Of a stretch of DNA of 6,064 bases, positions 1-6,064 are shown one piece after another. The position numbers and the translations under genes were made by a program. Position 1 is the first letter of the stretch. Every line of letters begins with the position of its first letter. Source of the stretch: Candidatus Krumholzibacteriia bacterium (GTDB taxonomy: Bacteria; Krumholzibacteriota; Krumholzibacteria; WVZY01; JAKEHA01); the NCBI GenBank assembly GCA_029863355.1, contig JAOTVO010000173.1, positions 1 through 6,064 of the forward strand. Reading direction: 5' to 3'. The notes under the pieces are model-generated. The model was not told where the DNA came from. It worked only from the letters and a program-made list of their open reading frames with translations, and ran no database searches.

Positions 1-1
1 A

Positions 2-1471
2 GACACCCTCTCGGTGACCGCGACCATCCCCTTCGACGCGCAGTACGGCACCGGCGAGGCGTACGTCTACCTGGCTCCGGGCCGCACCACCATCACGCAG
101 CCGGTGGTGGTCGTCGAGGGGTTCGACCTCGACGACACCATGAACTGGGACGAGCTCTACGCGCTCCTCAACGACGAAGGTCTGGTGGAATCGCTCCGCG
201 CCGACGGCTACGACGCCGTGGTCTTGAACTTCGCCGACGCCACCGACTACATGCAGCGCAACGCCTTCGTGCTGGTCGCCCTCATCGAGCAGGTGCAGGC
301 CATGCTGCCCGCGCAGGCGCGCTTCGCGCTGGTGGGGGCGAGCATGGGTGGCCTGGTGGGGCGCTACGCGCTCGCGTACATGGAGACCAACGCCATCGCG
401 CACCGCGTGTCGCTCTTCATGACCTTCGACTCGCCGCACGCCGGCGCCAACATCCCCCTCGGCATCCAGTACTGGCTCGACTTCTTCTCCGGCGAATCCG
501 CCGACGCCGCCTTCCTCCTGAGCCGCCTCGACACGCCGGCGGCGCGGCAGATGCTCGTCTACCACCACACGACGCCGCCGAGCGGCTCGCCCTCGGCCGA
601 TCCGCTGCGCGCCGTCTTCGCCGCCGACCTCGCCACCGTGGGCGGCTACCCATCGCAGCCGCGAAGGGTCGCCGTGGCCAACGGCAGCGCGACGATGCAG
701 AACCAGGGGTTCGCGGCGGGGGACCAGATCATCGCGTGGGAGTACAACACGTTCCTCGTCGACATCACGGGCAACGTGTGGGCGGTGCCCGACGGCGGGA
801 GCACGCGCATCTTCGAGGGGCTCATCTGGGTCTTCCTGATCCAGAACGAATCGCTCGACGTGACGGTGAGCGGCACGCTGCCCTACGACAACGCCCCCGG
901 GGGATCGCGGGCCTCGATGGCGGACATGGACTCGGTGGCGGCACCCTACGGCGACATCGTGGCCCTGCACGAGCGCCACTGCTTCATTCCCACCGTGAGC
1001 GCGCTGGACCTGGCGACGAGCGATCTCTTCTACGACATCGCCGGCGACCCCAACCTGCTCGCGCTCACGCCGTTCGACGCTGTCTTCTTCCCGGTGGGCA
1101 ACGAGCCCCACGTGGACATCACGCCGGAGAACGCCGCGTGGATACTGGGCGAGATCGAGGGGATGCCGACCGCCGTGCGCGCCGTCGAGGCGCCCGCCGC
1201 GCGCCTGGCCCAGAACCACCCCAACCCCTTCAACCCGCAGACGGCGATCCGCTTCGCGCTGCCGGGCGCGGCGCGCGTCACCCTCGCCGTCTACGACGCC
1301 CGCGGCCGCCACGTGGCGACGCTCTTCGACGACCACGCCGGCCCCGGTGAGCACATCGTTCGCTGGGACGGCCGCGGCCAGACGCGCGCGAGCGCGCCCT
1401 CCGGCGTCTACTTCTGCCGCCTCGTCACGCCGTGGGGCACGCTCACGCGCAAGATGGTCCTGCTGAGGTAG
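2..1471 (+). CDS. Secreted alpha/beta hydrolase (PGAP1/lipase-like) with C-terminal sorting/FlgD-like domain; 5' end outside window
   Basis: Probable exported serine esterase or lipase; substrate unknown. The frame is open from base 2, and the first in-window start (GTG at 14) has no Shine-Dalgarno, so the gene very likely begins upstream and any signal peptide is not visible. Numbered from that GTG (485 residues), the nucleophile elbow G-A-S-M-G places the candidate catalytic serine at 110. A conserved F-D-S-P-H-A-G follows at 138-144, a C-F-I-P-T-V-S-A-L block at 323-331, and N-E-P-H-V-D-I-T near 363-370, whose H366 is the likely catalytic histidine. The acid is not certain (D139 or D332 are candidates). 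Residues about 395-485 form a separate module: an N-x-P-N-P-F-N-P entry, a beta-rich FlgD-Ig-like core with V-R-W-D-G, then G-V-Y-F-C-R-L and a basic end (K-M-V-L-L-R). This resembles C-terminal sorting domains of FCB-group secreted proteins. The gene stands alone on the plus strand. The hydrolase fold is well supported; the family name and export route are inference. Confidence 0.85.
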   Translation, partial: DTLSVTATIPFDAQYGTGEAYVYLAPGRTTITQPVVVVEGFDLDDTMNWDELYALLNDEGLVESLRADGYDAVVLNFADATDYMQRNAFVLVALIEQVQAMLPAQARFALVGASMGGLVGRYALAYMETNAIAHRVSLFMTFDSPHAGANIPLGIQYWLDFFSGESADAAFLLSRLDTPAARQMLVYHHTTPPSGSPSADPLRAVFAADLATVGGYPSQPRRVAVANGSATMQNQGFAAGDQIIAWEYNTFLVDITGNVWAVPDGGSTRIFEGLIWVFLIQNESLDVTVSGTLPYDNAPGGSRASMADMDSVAAPYGDIVALHERHCFIPTVSALDLATSDLFYDIAGDPNLLALTPFDAVFFPVGNEPHVDITPENAAWILGEIEGMPTAVRAVEAPAARLAQNHPNPFNPQTAIRFALPGAARVTLAVYDARGRHVATLFDDHAGPGEHIVRWDGRGQTRASAPSGVYFCRLVTPWGTLTRKMVLLR

Positions 1472-1482
1472 GCGCCCCCCCG

Positions 1483-2370
1483 CTACGCGCCTTCGTACGC
1501 CTTCGCCAGCACCTCCGCGAAGTCTTCCAGGCGCGTGCGCGTCGTGGTCTGCGCGTTGCGTCCCTGCAGCGAGTGCACCTTGCGCTCGTTGAAAGCGCGG
1601 CCCATCTCGACGTACAGACTCGCCAGGCTCTCGGAGATGCCCATCCCGACCATCGCCTTCTGGCTGTCCTCGTAGGGGAACTGCACGTACTCGACGCCGG
1701 GCTTGCCGACGCGCTTGCCGATGATCTTCGTAGCCTCGGCCATCATCACTTCGCGCGGTCCCAGGATCTCGTGGAATGAGAAGCCCTTGAACCCGCGCGC
1801 GCGAAGCGCCTTGGCCGCCACCTCGGAGATGTCGCGCGCTGCCACCATGGCGATGGGAACGTCGCCGGCCACGGCGCTGCCGTTCATGCCCTGGTGCTTG
1901 ATCATCCCCAGGCTCATGAAATGGTTCTCCATGAAGTAGCCCGCCCGCAGCGAGAGCACGTGGACGCCGGAGAGCTTCTTCAGGCGCTCCTCTTGCGCGT
2001 GCAAGCCCGCGATGGGGCCGGTGCCCGAGAGCAGGTCGGCGCCCAGGCTGCTCAGGAAGACCACGTGTTTGACGCCGCTATCGCGAATCGCCTGCACGAT
2101 CGCCTCGCCCAGCTGGTCCTGGTAGGCGCGGAAGTCGGACGCGCCGAAGTTGGGCGGGAGGAGCGTGTAGACGGCGTCGGCGCCTTTGAACGACCGCGTC
2201 AGGTAGCCGGCGTCGGTGGCGTCGCCGGTCATGACTTCCGCGCCCTTGGCCTTGAAGCCTGCGAGCTTCTCCGCCGAGCGCCCCAGCACGCGCACCTTCT
2301 CGCCCGCCTCCAGCAGATGCTCCGCGACGGCGCGCCCGGTGTTGCCGCTCGCACCCATAATCGTGATCAT
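1483..2370 (-). CDS. NmrA-family NAD(P)-binding oxidoreductase (atypical SDR)
   Basis: Predicted cytosolic Rossmann-fold protein of 295 residues, the usual size for NmrA/QorB-like atypical short-chain dehydrogenases. These include NAD(P)H:quinone oxidoreductases and redox-sensing regulators. The start ATG at 2370 is chosen because G-A-G-G-A-G-G lies 8 bases upstream and the protein then begins directly with the first beta strand; an in-frame GTG at 2415 would add 15 unlikely residues. The nucleotide-binding motif G-A-S-G-N-T-G spans residues 6-12. R31, after the second strand (V-R-V-L-G-R-S), suggests a preference for NADP(H) over NAD(H). G-D-A-T-D at 49-53, L-P-P in the mid 70s and a V-F-L-S-S-L-G-A-D strand further on are typical of the family. 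No Y-x-x-x-K catalytic pair in the classical SDR position was recognised. Substrate cannot be told; regulator versus enzyme is open. It converges with the hydrolase and is separated from the propionyl-CoA cluster by a candidate terminator, so it is probably an independent transcript. Confidence 0.9.
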   Translation of the reverse strand: MITIMGASGNTGRAVAEHLLEAGEKVRVLGRSAEKLAGFKAKGAEVMTGDATDAGYLTRSFKGADAVYTLLPPNFGASDFRAYQDQLGEAIVQAIRDSGVKHVVFLSSLGADLLSGTGPIAGLHAQEERLKKLSGVHVLSLRAGYFMENHFMSLGMIKHQGMNGSAVAGDVPIAMVAARDISEVAAKALRARGFKGFSFHEILGPREVMMAEATKIIGKRVGKPGVEYVQFPYEDSQKAMVGMGISESLASLYVEMGRAFNERKVHSLQGRNAQTTTRTRLEDFAEVLAKAYEGA

Positions 2371-2378
2371 GATCTGAA

Positions 2379-2385
2379 CCTCCTC
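2379..2385 (-). promoter_or_regulatory. Ribosome binding site of the NmrA-family gene
   Basis: On the minus strand this reads GAGGAGG, a near-perfect anti-16S match, 8 bases before ATG at 2370. It decides the start of the downstream gene against the upstream in-frame GTG at 2415. Confidence 0.85.
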
Positions 2386-2460
2386 GTCTGCATCGCGAAT
2401 GAAGTGTCCGGCCACCTCCCCCTCCGGCAGCGGCCGCGAATCGATGCTCCAACATAGTGA

Positions 2461-2498
2461 GAAAAGGGAAGGCGCGCCAGTTCGTCCGATACCGGCGC
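2461..2498 (-). terminator. Candidate rho-independent terminator of the propionyl-CoA cluster
   Basis: On the minus strand, GCGCCGGT (2498-2491) pairs with ACTGGCGC (2481-2474) as an 8-bp stem with one G-U pair and a 9-base loop. The stem is followed, after GCC, by the pyrimidine run TTCCCTTTTCTC (2472-2461). The opposite strand has no T-run after the stem, so the orientation fits termination of the leftward operon about 40 bases past the epimerase stop. The tail is interrupted by C residues and starts a few bases late, so strength is uncertain. Confidence 0.45.
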
Positions 2499-2536
2499 CA
2501 CGAAAGCCCGCTTGCAGAAGACTTGGAGGTCCGTCG

Positions 2537-2965
2537 CTAGCGTGCGGGCTCCACCAGCTCCACCAGCACGCGGCCCGTCGCCTTGGGGTGGATGAAGGCC
2601 ACCTGGGAGCCTTCTTTGCCGGCGCGCGGCACGGCGTCGATCATCTCCACGGACCTCGCCTGGAGTGCCGCGATGGCGGCGGCGATGTCGCGCACCTCGA
2701 GCGCGATGTGGTGGATGCCGGGCCCGCGCTTTTCGAGGTACTTGGCAATGGGCGAGTCGGGGGTGGCGGGGGCGACGAGCTCGATTGCGGTCTCGCCGAG
2801 GTGAAGGGTGGCGACGTCCACGCGCTGATCGTCCACGCGCTCGCGGTGGGTCGCCTTCAACCCGAGCACGCGCTCGAAGATGGCGAGGGCGTCGTCGAGG
2901 CGCTCCACGGCGATGGCGATGTGGTCGATGCGCTGGATGCCGATGTCGTCTTGCATATCTATCAC
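2537..2965 (-). CDS. mce: Methylmalonyl-CoA epimerase
   Basis: Interconverts (S)- and (R)-methylmalonyl-CoA, linking the carboxylase product to the mutase substrate. It is a small metal-dependent enzyme of the glyoxalase/VOC fold, and 142 residues is the normal length. Two beta-alpha-beta-beta-beta modules are visible: about 10-66, starting I-D-H-I-A-I-A-V, and about 83-140, starting G-I-H-H-I-A-L-E-V. Aligned by eye to the Propionibacterium shermanii enzyme, the metal ligands are H15, E62 (in I-E-L-V-A-P), H86 and E136 (in V-L-V-E-L-V-E). F-I-H-P-K at 124-128 and the C-terminal V-E-L motif are family hallmarks. The usual E-E-Q-G-V stretch reads D-D-Q-R-V here (45-49). The GTG start at 2965 overlaps the mutase stop by four bases (GTGA), suggesting translational coupling. 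An alternative ATG at 2956, five bases beyond that stop, would give 139 residues; neither has a good Shine-Dalgarno. Last gene of the cluster. Confidence 0.95.
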   Translation of the reverse strand: MIDMQDDIGIQRIDHIAIAVERLDDALAIFERVLGLKATHRERVDDQRVDVATLHLGETAIELVAPATPDSPIAKYLEKRGPGIHHIALEVRDIAAAIAALQARSVEMIDAVPRAGKEGSQVAFIHPKATGRVLVELVEPAR

Positions 2966-4614
2966 CGTGCGACGGTGTCGCGGTAGCGGCCGAAGCGCGC
3001 GGCCAGCGTGTCGCAGATCTGGCCGATGGACGCGCGAACCTTGACGGCCTCGAGGATGGGCGGAAAGAGGTTGGCCTCGCCCGCGGCGGCCTCGGCGAGG
3101 CGCGCGAGCGCAGCCTCCACGGCGTCGTTGTCGCGCGCTTTGCGCCGGGCCTGGAGGCGCGCGATCTGCTCGCGCTCGAGCGCGGGGTCGACGGTGAAGA
3201 CGGCGGGCTCGGCGCCGTCGTCCTCGGTGTACGCGTTCACACCCACGACCTTCTGCTCGCCACGCTCGAGCGCGCGCTGGTAGCGGTAGGCGGCCCGCTC
3301 GATCTCGCGCTGGGGGAAGCCCTGCTCGATGGCGGCTATCATGCCGCCGAGATCGTCGATCTCACCGATGAGCTTCGCTGCCCGCTCCTCGAGGGCGTCG
3401 GTGAGGTGCTCGATGGCCCAGCTCCCGCCCAGGGGGTCGATGGTGTCGATCACACCGGTCTCCTCGGCGATAATCTGCTGGGTGCGCAGCGCAATGCGCG
3501 CCGCCTCCTCGCTGGGCAGGCCGAGCGCCTCGTCGAGGCTGTTGGTGTGCAGGCTCTGGGTGCCGCCCAGGACGGCGGCGAGCGCCTGGATGGCCACGCG
3601 CACGGCGTTGTTCTGCGGCTGCTGCGCGGTGAGGGTGCTCCCGGCGGTCTGCGTGTGGAAGCGCAGGCGCATGCTCTCTTCCTTCCTGGCCCCGAAGCGC
3701 TCCTTCATGATGCGCGCCCAGAGGCGCCGCGCCGCGCGGAACTTGGCCACTTCCTCGAGGAACTGGTTGTGCACGTTGAAGAAGAACGAGAGCCGCGGCG
3801 CGAAGGCGTCCACGTCGAGCCCGGCGTCGAGACCCGCCTGCACGTAGGCGATGCCGTCGGCCAGGGTGAAGGCGACCTCCTGTGCGGCGGTGGATCCGGC
3901 CTCGCGCACGTGGTAGCCGCTGATGGAGATGGGATTCCAGCTGGGCAGCTCCGCCGCGCACCAGGCGAACATATCCGTGATGAGGCGCACGCTGGGGGCG
4001 GGTGGGAAGATGTAGGTCCCGCGCGCTATGTACTCCTTGAGGATGTCGTTCTGCACGGTGCCGGCGAGCTTCTCGCGCGCGATCCCGCGATCGTCGGCGA
4101 TGGCCACGTACATGGCCAGCAGCACGCTGGCCGTCGCGTTGATGGTCATCGACGTGCTGACGCGCTCGATGGGGATCTCGTCGAACACCGCGGCCAGATC
4201 GTCGGCGGTGTCGATGGCCACGCCCACGCGGCCCACCTCGCCCACGGCCAGGGGGGCGTCGGAATCGAAGCCCATCTGCGTGGGGAGATCGAAGGCGACG
4301 GAGAGGCCCTTCTGGCCGCGCGCGAGCATGGCGCGAAAGCGCGCGTTGGTGTCGCGCGCCGTGCCGAAGCCGGCGTACTGGCGGATGGTCCAGGGGCGGC
4401 CGCGGTACATGGTGGGGTAGATGCCCCGCGTGAACGGATAGACCCCGGGGAGGCCGGGGGCGGGCTCGGCCGCTGCGGCGGCGTCCTCGGGCGCGTAGAC
4501 CGCGTCGAGCTCGATGCCCGAGGAGGTCTCGAAGCGCGGCCTGCGCTCGGGATGCCCGGCGACGAAGGGGTCGTAGACCGTCTTCTTCCAGTGGTCCTTG
4601 CCGCGCGCGCCCAC
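2962..4614 (-). CDS. mcmA1: Methylmalonyl-CoA mutase, large (catalytic barrel) subunit without B12-binding domain
   Basis: Catalyses the coenzyme B12-dependent rearrangement of (R)-methylmalonyl-CoA to succinyl-CoA. The GTG start at 4614 is chosen because AAGGAG ends 5 bases upstream and the protein then begins [12 protein letters not shown], a typical opening of split mutase large subunits. The frame is open further upstream, but only as a shadow of the carrier-protein gene. At 550 residues it covers the substrate-binding TIM barrel and ends without the D-x-H-x-x-G cobalamin motif, so a separate small subunit of roughly 130-150 residues is needed. Specificity residues fit methylmalonyl-CoA: Y80 (R-Q-Y-A-G-F) and R198 (I-A-R-G-T-Y) match Tyr89 and Arg207 of the P. 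shermanii enzyme. Isobutyryl-CoA mutases have Phe and Gln there. Y234-H235 (S-G-Y-H), R274 and T-A-Q-Q-P-Q-N-N (329-336) are also conserved. Residues 45-53 form an alanine/proline-rich linker. It lies two bases after the carrier gene and overlaps the epimerase gene. Confidence 0.95.
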   Translation of the reverse strand: MGARGKDHWKKTVYDPFVAGHPERRPRFETSSGIELDAVYAPEDAAAAAEPAPGLPGVYPFTRGIYPTMYRGRPWTIRQYAGFGTARDTNARFRAMLARGQKGLSVAFDLPTQMGFDSDAPLAVGEVGRVGVAIDTADDLAAVFDEIPIERVSTSMTINATASVLLAMYVAIADDRGIAREKLAGTVQNDILKEYIARGTYIFPPAPSVRLITDMFAWCAAELPSWNPISISGYHVREAGSTAAQEVAFTLADGIAYVQAGLDAGLDVDAFAPRLSFFFNVHNQFLEEVAKFRAARRLWARIMKERFGARKEESMRLRFHTQTAGSTLTAQQPQNNAVRVAIQALAAVLGGTQSLHTNSLDEALGLPSEEAARIALRTQQIIAEETGVIDTIDPLGGSWAIEHLTDALEERAAKLIGEIDDLGGMIAAIEQGFPQREIERAAYRYQRALERGEQKVVGVNAYTEDDGAEPAVFTVDPALEREQIARLQARRKARDNDAVEAALARLAEAAAGEANLFPPILEAVKVRASIGQICDTLAARFGRYRDTVAR

Positions 4615-4616
4615 GC

Positions 4617-5135
4617 TCACTCCTTCTCGATCACGACGAGCGGGGCCTGCGACTCCACCGTCTGCCGCACGCGCACGCGCACTTCCTTGACCACGCCGCC
4701 CACCTCGGCGGAGAGCTCGTTCTGCATCTTCATCGCCTCCATGACGACGATCGCTGCGCCGGGCTCCACGATATCGCCCGGCTTGACCTTGATGTCGACG
4801 ATGAGCCCCGGCATGGGTGCGGCGAGCACGTAGGGGCCAAAGTGGCCGCGCACCCGTTCGGCGTCGCGCACGGCGACGAGCAGTTCGTCGAGCACCTCGA
4901 GGTCGTAGTGGCGCCCCATGACCCACGCGTAGTACTCGCCCCGCTCCGGCCGCACCGGGGCGCTCTCGATCAGGTAGCTCTTGTTGTCGATGAGGAGCGA
5001 GAGATAACCGGTATCGCCGAAGTACTGGCAGTCGACGGTGTAGGCCTTGCCGTCGAGCTGGATCGCGAAGATGCCGTTGCGCCTCTCGACGTGTGCGACC
5101 TTCTCGCGGCCATCGACTCTGACGACGAACTTCAT
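4617..5135 (-). CDS. Biotin carboxyl carrier protein of a propionyl/acyl-CoA carboxylase, with BT-like N-terminal domain
   Basis: Carries the biotin that shuttles carboxyl groups from the biotin carboxylase to the acyl-CoA carboxyltransferase. The 172-residue protein starts at ATG 5135, preceded by GGAG eight bases upstream. Residues about 1-95 are a strand-rich segment ([10 protein letters not shown]..., ...S-Y-L-I-E-S...) resembling the BT domain that joins biotin carboxylase and carrier in propionyl-CoA carboxylase alpha chains. Residues about 100-171 are the biotinyl domain: A-A-P-M-P-G-L-I (105-112), V-K-P-G-D (117-121) and the biotinylation motif E-A-M-K-M, with K136 as the modified lysine. 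It sits 22 bases after the carboxylase gene and two bases before the mutase gene. A decarboxylase carrier (oxaloacetate or methylmalonyl-CoA decarboxylase gamma type) is possible, but the adjacent biotin carboxylase argues for a carboxylase complex. Confidence 0.93.
   Translation of the reverse strand: MKFVVRVDGREKVAHVERRNGIFAIQLDGKAYTVDCQYFGDTGYLSLLIDNKSYLIESAPVRPERGEYYAWVMGRHYDLEVLDELLVAVRDAERVRGHFGPYVLAAPMPGLIVDIKVKPGDIVEPGAAIVVMEAMKMQNELSAEVGGVVKEVRVRVRQTVESQAPLVVIEKE
4620..4625 (-). promoter_or_regulatory. Ribosome binding site of the mutase gene, inside the carrier-protein gene
   Basis: On the minus strand this reads AAGGAG, five bases before the GTG at 4614. It is formed by the last codons and stop of the carrier gene (GAG-AAG-GAG-TGA), so terminating ribosomes would sit on it. 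It sets the mutase start well inside the longer open frame. Confidence 0.8.
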
Positions 5136-5143
5136 CTTTCTTT

Positions 5144-5147
5144 CTCC
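5144..5147 (-). promoter_or_regulatory. Ribosome binding site of the carrier-protein gene
   Basis: On the minus strand, GGAG is followed by the purine run AAAGAAAG and then the ATG at 5135. It lies in the 22-base gap after the carboxylase stop and supports the ATG against upstream in-frame starts, which would overlap the carboxylase gene. Confidence 0.6.
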
Positions 5148-5157
5148 GGCAGCGCCC

Positions 5158-6064
5158 TCAGCGCTCGAAACGGCGCAGCCCCTCGTGGCGCGCCAACTGC
5201 CACCAGGGGTCGGCCGCCGCCTCCGGCGCGCTCTGGAAGCGCACGCTCGTGGCGTGGTGGAAGGCCGCAATGACGGCGGCGATGGAGGCGAGCTCGACGG
5301 CCTCCTCGCGCTGGTGCAGTGCGGTGGGGTCGAATCGCTGCTCGATGGTGTGCGTGTGGTACGTGCCGTCGACGAACGTGCTCTCCGTCAGCGCCCACAG
5401 CAGGAAGTCGGCGTTGGTGCGCACGCCGTCGCAGCGGTACTCGCGCAGCGCGCGTCGCGCGCGCGCGATGGCCTCCTCGCGCGTCTGTGCCCACACGACG
5501 AGCTTGCCGATCATGGGGTCGTAGTGGATGGGGATCTCGTATCCGGGGTAGACGCCGTTGTCGTTGCGCACGCCCGGTCCCTCGGGGAGGATGAGCCGCC
5601 TGACGCGCCCCACCGACGGCATGAAGCCGTGCGCGGGGTCCTCCGCGTAGACGCGCATCTCCACGGCGTGGCCCTTGGGTTTGACGTCCTTCTGCCGGAC
5701 CGCGAGCGGCCGCCCCGCGGCGATCTCCAGCTGCATCTTGACCAGGTCCACGCCGTAGACCATCTCCGTCACCGGATGCTCGACCTGCAGCCGCGTGTTC
5801 ATCTCGAGAAAGTAGAAGTTGCGCTTCTCGTCCATGATGAACTCGACCGTCCCCGCGCTGCGATAACCGACGGCGGCGGACGCGGTGCGGGCCGCAGCGG
5901 ACAAGGCTGAGCGGCGACGCGCGTTGACCGCGGGCGAGGGCGCCTCCTCGATCACTTTCTGGTAGCGGCGCTGCATGGAGCACTCGCGCTCGCCGAAGGA
6001 GACGACGTTGCCGTGAGCATCGGCCATCACCTGGATCTCGATGTGCTTGGGCCGCTCGATGTAC
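5158..6064 (-). CDS. accC: Biotin carboxylase subunit of propionyl/acyl-CoA carboxylase; N-terminal part outside window
   Basis: ATP-grasp enzyme that carboxylates biotin on the carrier protein using bicarbonate and ATP. The window holds the last 301 residues; the frame is open through the window edge. The visible part begins in the strand E-R-P-K-H-I-E-I-Q-V (H7 matches His209 of E. coli AccC), so about 200 residues are missing. Active-site residues are intact: K36 (Q-K-V-I-E-E-A-P, Lys238), E74 (S-A-G-T-V-E-F, Glu276), E87/N89/R91/Q93/E95 (E-M-N-T-R-L-Q-V-E; Glu288, Asn290, Arg292, Gln294, Glu296) and R137 (V-E-M-R-V-Y-A-E-D, Arg338). The biotin carboxylase C domain ends near residue 244. 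A further 57-residue tail ending in D-P-W-W-Q-L-A... resembles the lead-in to the BT domain of propionyl-CoA carboxylase alpha chains. Y-R-S-A-G-T-V-E-F and E-M-V-Y-G-V-D-L-V also look more like PccA/acyl-CoA carboxylase than housekeeping AccC. Specificity is an inference from neighbours, because the carboxyltransferase sets it. Confidence 0.93.
   Translation of the reverse strand, partial: YIERPKHIEIQVMADAHGNVVSFGERECSMQRRYQKVIEEAPSPAVNARRRSALSAAARTASAAVGYRSAGTVEFIMDEKRNFYFLEMNTRLQVEHPVTEMVYGVDLVKMQLEIAAGRPLAVRQKDVKPKGHAVEMRVYAEDPAHGFMPSVGRVRRLILPEGPGVRNDNGVYPGYEIPIHYDPMIGKLVVWAQTREEAIARARRALREYRCDGVRTNADFLLWALTESTFVDGTYHTHTIEQRFDPTALHQREEAVELASIAAVIAAFHHATSVRFQSAPEAAADPWWQLARHEGLRRFER

Larger units (their letters stand above)
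2371..2536 (-). other. Intergenic region between the epimerase gene and the NmrA-family gene
   Basis: The only sizeable non-coding stretch in the window. On the minus strand it holds, in order, about 38 bases after the epimerase stop, a hairpin with a pyrimidine-rich tail (listed separately), and a leader ending in the strong ribosome binding site at 2385-2379. A promoter for the NmrA gene would be expected here. The best -10-like hexamer is TATGTT (2456-2451), but the bases 17-18 upstream match TTGACA poorly and lie within the hairpin, so no promoter is called. No operator-like palindrome or riboswitch was recognised. Confidence 0.5.
2537..6064 (-). other. Propionyl-CoA/methylmalonyl-CoA gene cluster (probable operon)
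   Basis: Four consecutive minus-strand genes run biotin carboxylase, biotin carrier, mutase large subunit, epimerase, with gaps of 22 and 2 bases and then a 4-base overlap. No space exists for internal promoters in the gaps. Order and content match the propionyl-CoA to succinyl-CoA route. The promoter lies upstream, beyond the right edge; a candidate terminator lies at 2498-2461. The carboxyltransferase subunit, the B12-binding small mutase subunit and a MeaB/ArgK-type GTPase would complete the pathway and are not visible. Confidence 0.85.

Noticed and set aside
1471..1491. Possible bidirectional terminator between the convergent genes (GGCGC...GCGCC)
   Set aside because: The stem is only five base pairs with an 11-base loop, lies mostly within the NmrA stop region, and has no T-run on either side.
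1894..2457. Plus-strand open frame opposite the NmrA gene
   Set aside because: Shadow of a clear Rossmann-fold gene; no ribosome binding site or recognisable domain.
2665..4833. Very long plus-strand open frame (722 codons) across the epimerase, mutase and carrier genes
   Set aside because: It runs antisense to three well-conserved genes. Its translation is rich in Arg, Gly, Ala, Asp and His with no recognisable domain, as expected from GC-rich third positions on the opposite strand.
4615..4926. Upstream in-frame extension of the mutase gene
   Set aside because: The added residues are an arginine-rich out-of-frame reading of the carrier-protein gene. The GTG at 4614 has a good ribosome binding site and the typical mutase N-terminus.
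5450..5490. Run of alternating CG dinucleotides that looks like a simple repeat
   Set aside because: It encodes Arg/Ala codons of the biotin carboxylase C domain (A-R-A-R-R-A-L-R-E); this is codon bias, not a repeat element.
5132..5983. Minus-strand open frame of 283 codons overlapping the biotin carboxylase
   Set aside because: It lies in another frame of the same strand and gives Arg/Ala-rich low-complexity sequence; the carboxylase frame carries all the catalytic residues.
1..6064. Search for CRISPR arrays, tRNA/rRNA genes, insertion sequences, attachment sites and defence genes
   Set aside because: No direct-repeat array, RNA-gene signature, transposase, integrase or flanking inverted repeats were seen; nearly all of the sequence is explained by five conserved coding regions.

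Overview
The window is a high-GC bacterial chromosome segment with five protein-coding regions and no RNA gene, mobile element, CRISPR array or phage signature. The rightward hydrolase at the left end carries a C-terminal sorting/FlgD-like module of the 'PNPFNP...GVYFCRL...KMVLLR' style. Such tails are common in Bacteroidetes and in high-GC FCB-related candidate phyla such as Eisenbacteria, Krumholzibacteria and Latescibacteria. Together with the GC-rich codon use, this suggests one of those lineages. The placement is an inference from style, not a phylogenetic result.

Layout. Positions 2-1471 (+) hold the C-terminal part of a secreted alpha/beta hydrolase (PGAP1/lipase-like); its beginning lies outside the window. 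It converges, with only 11 bases between stop codons, on an NmrA-type NAD(P)-binding oxidoreductase (1483-2370, -). A 166-base gap follows (2371-2536). It holds a candidate rho-independent terminator for the genes to the right and a strong ribosome binding site for the NmrA gene.

The right half (2537-6064, all -) is a tight gene cluster. In transcription order it encodes a biotin carboxylase subunit (cut by the window end), a biotin carboxyl carrier protein, the large catalytic subunit of methylmalonyl-CoA mutase, and methylmalonyl-CoA epimerase. Gaps are 22 and 2 bases, then a 4-base overlap, so the genes are almost certainly co-transcribed and partly translationally coupled.

Together the cluster encodes most of the route propionyl-CoA -> (S)-methylmalonyl-CoA (biotin carboxylase + carrier + an unseen carboxyltransferase) -> (R)-methylmalonyl-CoA (epimerase) -> succinyl-CoA (B12-dependent mutase). 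The last two steps are reversible, so it could also serve propionate formation. The carboxyltransferase, the small B12-binding mutase subunit and a MeaB-type chaperone are not in the window. I found no convincing undescribed system; the points worth a second look are the split architecture of both enzymes and the tailed secreted hydrolase.
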